Positions 62,659 through 64,000 of a stretch of 64,000 nt of DNA are shown in pieces. The notes below the pieces were generated by a model. The model had not been told where the DNA came from. It searched no databases and was given only the letters and a program-made list of their open reading frames with translations. Both the position numbers and the translations under genes were made by a program. The stretch's first letter is position 1. Every line of letters starts with the position of its first letter. Source of the stretch: Pseudomonadales bacterium (GTDB lineage Bacteria; Pseudomonadota; Gammaproteobacteria; Pseudomonadales; Ketobacteraceae); contig JAGUVW010000029.1 of NCBI GenBank assembly GCA_020062665.1, forward strand, positions 38,296-102,295, written 5' to 3'.

Positions 62659-64000
62659 CCTGATGTACGACATCCTGATCGCCGATCTCACCGAGGAAAT
62701 GCCGGTGGCAGTGCGCCTGCAGCGACTGGCGGGCGTGTTGCGCAAGCAGTTCCGCTGCGGTGCCGTAGCTCTGCTGCAACTGGACAACGATACCCTGCAG
62801 CCCGTGGCCACCGACGGACTGGTGCGCGAGGCCCTGGGCCGGCGTTTCGCCCTCTTCCAGCATCCCCGCCTGGCGGCCATCCTGTCCGGCCACGGGCCGG
62901 TGTGCTTTCCCCAGGACGCCAGCCTGCCCGATCCCTACGACGGCCTGCTGGAGGCCTGTGCCGGCGAGCCGCTGCCCGTGCACGACTGCATGGGTATCGC
63001 TCTGCAGCTGGAGGGCCAGCCCTGGGGCGTGCTGACCCTGGATTCGCTGGAACCGGGCACCTTCACCACCACCGCCCAGCAGGCCCTGGCGGCCATGACG
63101 CCCATCGTGGAGGCTGCGGTGCGGGTATCCGCCCTGGAACAGGAGCGGCGCCACCTGCGCCTGCTGCACCAGCAGGACGGCGCCAGCGACCCCCGCGCGC
63201 CAGTGAGCAGCGAAATCATCGGCCATAGCCCGGCCATCCAGCAGCTGCTGCATGAGATCGACATCGTGGCCGCGTCGGAACTGCCGGTGCTGCTCACCGG
63301 TGAAACCGGCGTCGGCAAGGAACTGTTCGCCCGCCGCCTGCACCAGCGCTCCCCCCGTCATCAAAAGCCGCTGATTCACGTCAACTGCGCCGCCCTGCCG
63401 GAATCCCTGGCGGAAAGCGAGCTGTTCGGCCACGCCAAGGGCGCGTTTTCCGGTGCCGGCGGCGAACGGCCGGGCCGGGTGGAAGCGGCTAACGGCGGCA
63501 CCCTGTTCCTGGATGAAGTAGGGGAACTGCCACTGCCCGTGCAGGCCAAGCTGCTGCGCACCCTGCAGAACGGCGAAATCCAGCGCCTGGGGGAAGACCG
63601 CCCGCGCCGGGTGGACGTACGCATCATCGCCGCCACCAACCGCCAGTTGCAGCAGCGGGTGCGGGAAGGCCAGTTTCGCGCCGACCTCTATCACCGCTTA
63701 TCCGTGTACCCGGTGCCGATTCCGCCGCTGCGGAAACGGGGCCACGACATCCTGCTGATCGCCGGGCACTTCCTCGAACTCAATCGCTCCCGTCTGGGCC
63801 TGCGCAGCCTGCGTCTGTCACCGGATGCCGAGAGTGCCCTGCTCCGCTACGCCTGGCCCGGCAACGTGCGCGAGCTGGAACACGTGATCAGCCGGGGCGC
63901 GCTGAAGGCCATCAGCCGGGGCGCCAACCGCACCGACATCGTCACCCTGGATGCCCGCCTGCTCGATCTGGACAGCAGCCAGCTGCCATCGCCCGCTTCC
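62654..64000 (+). CDS. norR: Nitric oxide-sensing sigma-54 activator NorR (3' partial)
   Basis: 449 codons are in the window and the frame is still open at base 64000; the C-terminal DNA-binding helix-turn-helix lies outside. The GAF domain (about 1-165) keeps residues that hold the NO-sensing iron in E. coli NorR: RRFAL with HPRL, LPDPYDGL and VHDCMG. The AAA+ domain has GETGVGKE, a variant GAFSGA (263-268) and DEVGEL. ATG 62654 or ATG 62663 is the start, with no strong ribosome-binding site. It activates sigma-54 promoters in response to nitric oxide, here probably that of ric. Confidence 0.9.
   Translation, partial: MTLMYDILIADLTEEMPVAVRLQRLAGVLRKQFRCGAVALLQLDNDTLQPVATDGLVREALGRRFALFQHPRLAAILSGHGPVCFPQDASLPDPYDGLLEACAGEPLPVHDCMGIALQLEGQPWGVLTLDSLEPGTFTTTAQQALAAMTPIVEAAVRVSALEQERRHLRLLHQQDGASDPRAPVSSEIIGHSPAIQQLLHEIDIVAASELPVLLTGETGVGKELFARRLHQRSPRHQKPLIHVNCAALPESLAESELFGHAKGAFSGAGGERPGRVEAANGGTLFLDEVGELPLPVQAKLLRTLQNGEIQRLGEDRPRRVDVRIIAATNRQLQQRVREGQFRADLYHRLSVYPVPIPPLRKRGHDILLIAGHFLELNRSRLGLRSLRLSPDAESALLRYAWPGNVRELEHVISRGALKAISRGANRTDIVTLDARLLDLDSSQLPSPAS

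Overview
The window is high-GC DNA from a facultatively anaerobic, nitrate-respiring gammaproteobacterium of Pseudomonas type. The strongest evidence is gene order. sfsA, a class I aminotransferase, dksA, gluQ, a small membrane ORF, cbrA, cbrB and a crcZ-type small RNA occur in the order I know from Pseudomonas, and the CbrAB-CrcZ/Crc system is a hallmark of Pseudomonadaceae. No rRNA, tRNA, CRISPR array, transposase or integrase was recognised. All functional calls come from reading the sequence, without database searches.

Layout. 1-9758: end of lipA, a flavin reductase, small membrane proteins, a lipoprotein, a DedA-PAP2 fusion, an EamA transporter, two cyclic-di-GMP-type proteins (an HD-GYP protein lacking metal ligands and a GGEEF cyclase) and an orphan lipase-chaperone-like protein. 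9777-18843: a defence and toxin-antitoxin island with brnTA and a type I restriction system. hsdM-hsdS is separated from hsdR by an unknown two-gene module, a toxin-antitoxin pair whose toxin carries a stop codon, a PIN-toxin fragment and a 21-bp degenerate repeat array. 18937-25291: envelope or secreted enzymes and a sugar mutarotase. 25315-29975: napEFDABC, periplasmic nitrate reductase, behind an Anr/FNR box. 30001-33095: MAPEG protein, sfsA, aminotransferase, dksA. 33336-47050: an exopolysaccharide cluster (two glycosyltransferases, Wzy, Wzx, beta-helix protein, outer-membrane barrel, short OPX protein, BY-kinase, PHP phosphatase, WbaP-like transferase, acetyltransferase) lying between dksA and gluQ, which are normally neighbours. 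47121-53355: gluQ, cbrX-like ORF, cbrA, cbrB, crcZ. 53423-58112: O2-independent ubiquinone genes ubiT, ubiV, ubiU, ubiD and ubiX where pcnB would be expected. 58061-61397: an acetoacetate-decarboxylase-family protein and an acyl-CoA dehydrogenase with two tandem domains. 61448-64000: a DGC zinc protein, ric (ytfE) and, divergently, norR (cut by the window end), with three NorR-type sites and a sigma-54 promoter between them.

How the parts fit. Nitrate respiration (nap), quinone synthesis without oxygen (ubiTUV) and nitric-oxide damage repair (ric/norR) form a coherent low-oxygen programme. CbrAB-CrcZ would relieve Hfq/Crc repression when carbon is poor, and A-rich CA motifs just upstream of three other genes here make them candidate targets. 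The least explained parts are the gene pair inside the hsd locus, the 21-bp array and the double acyl-CoA dehydrogenase.
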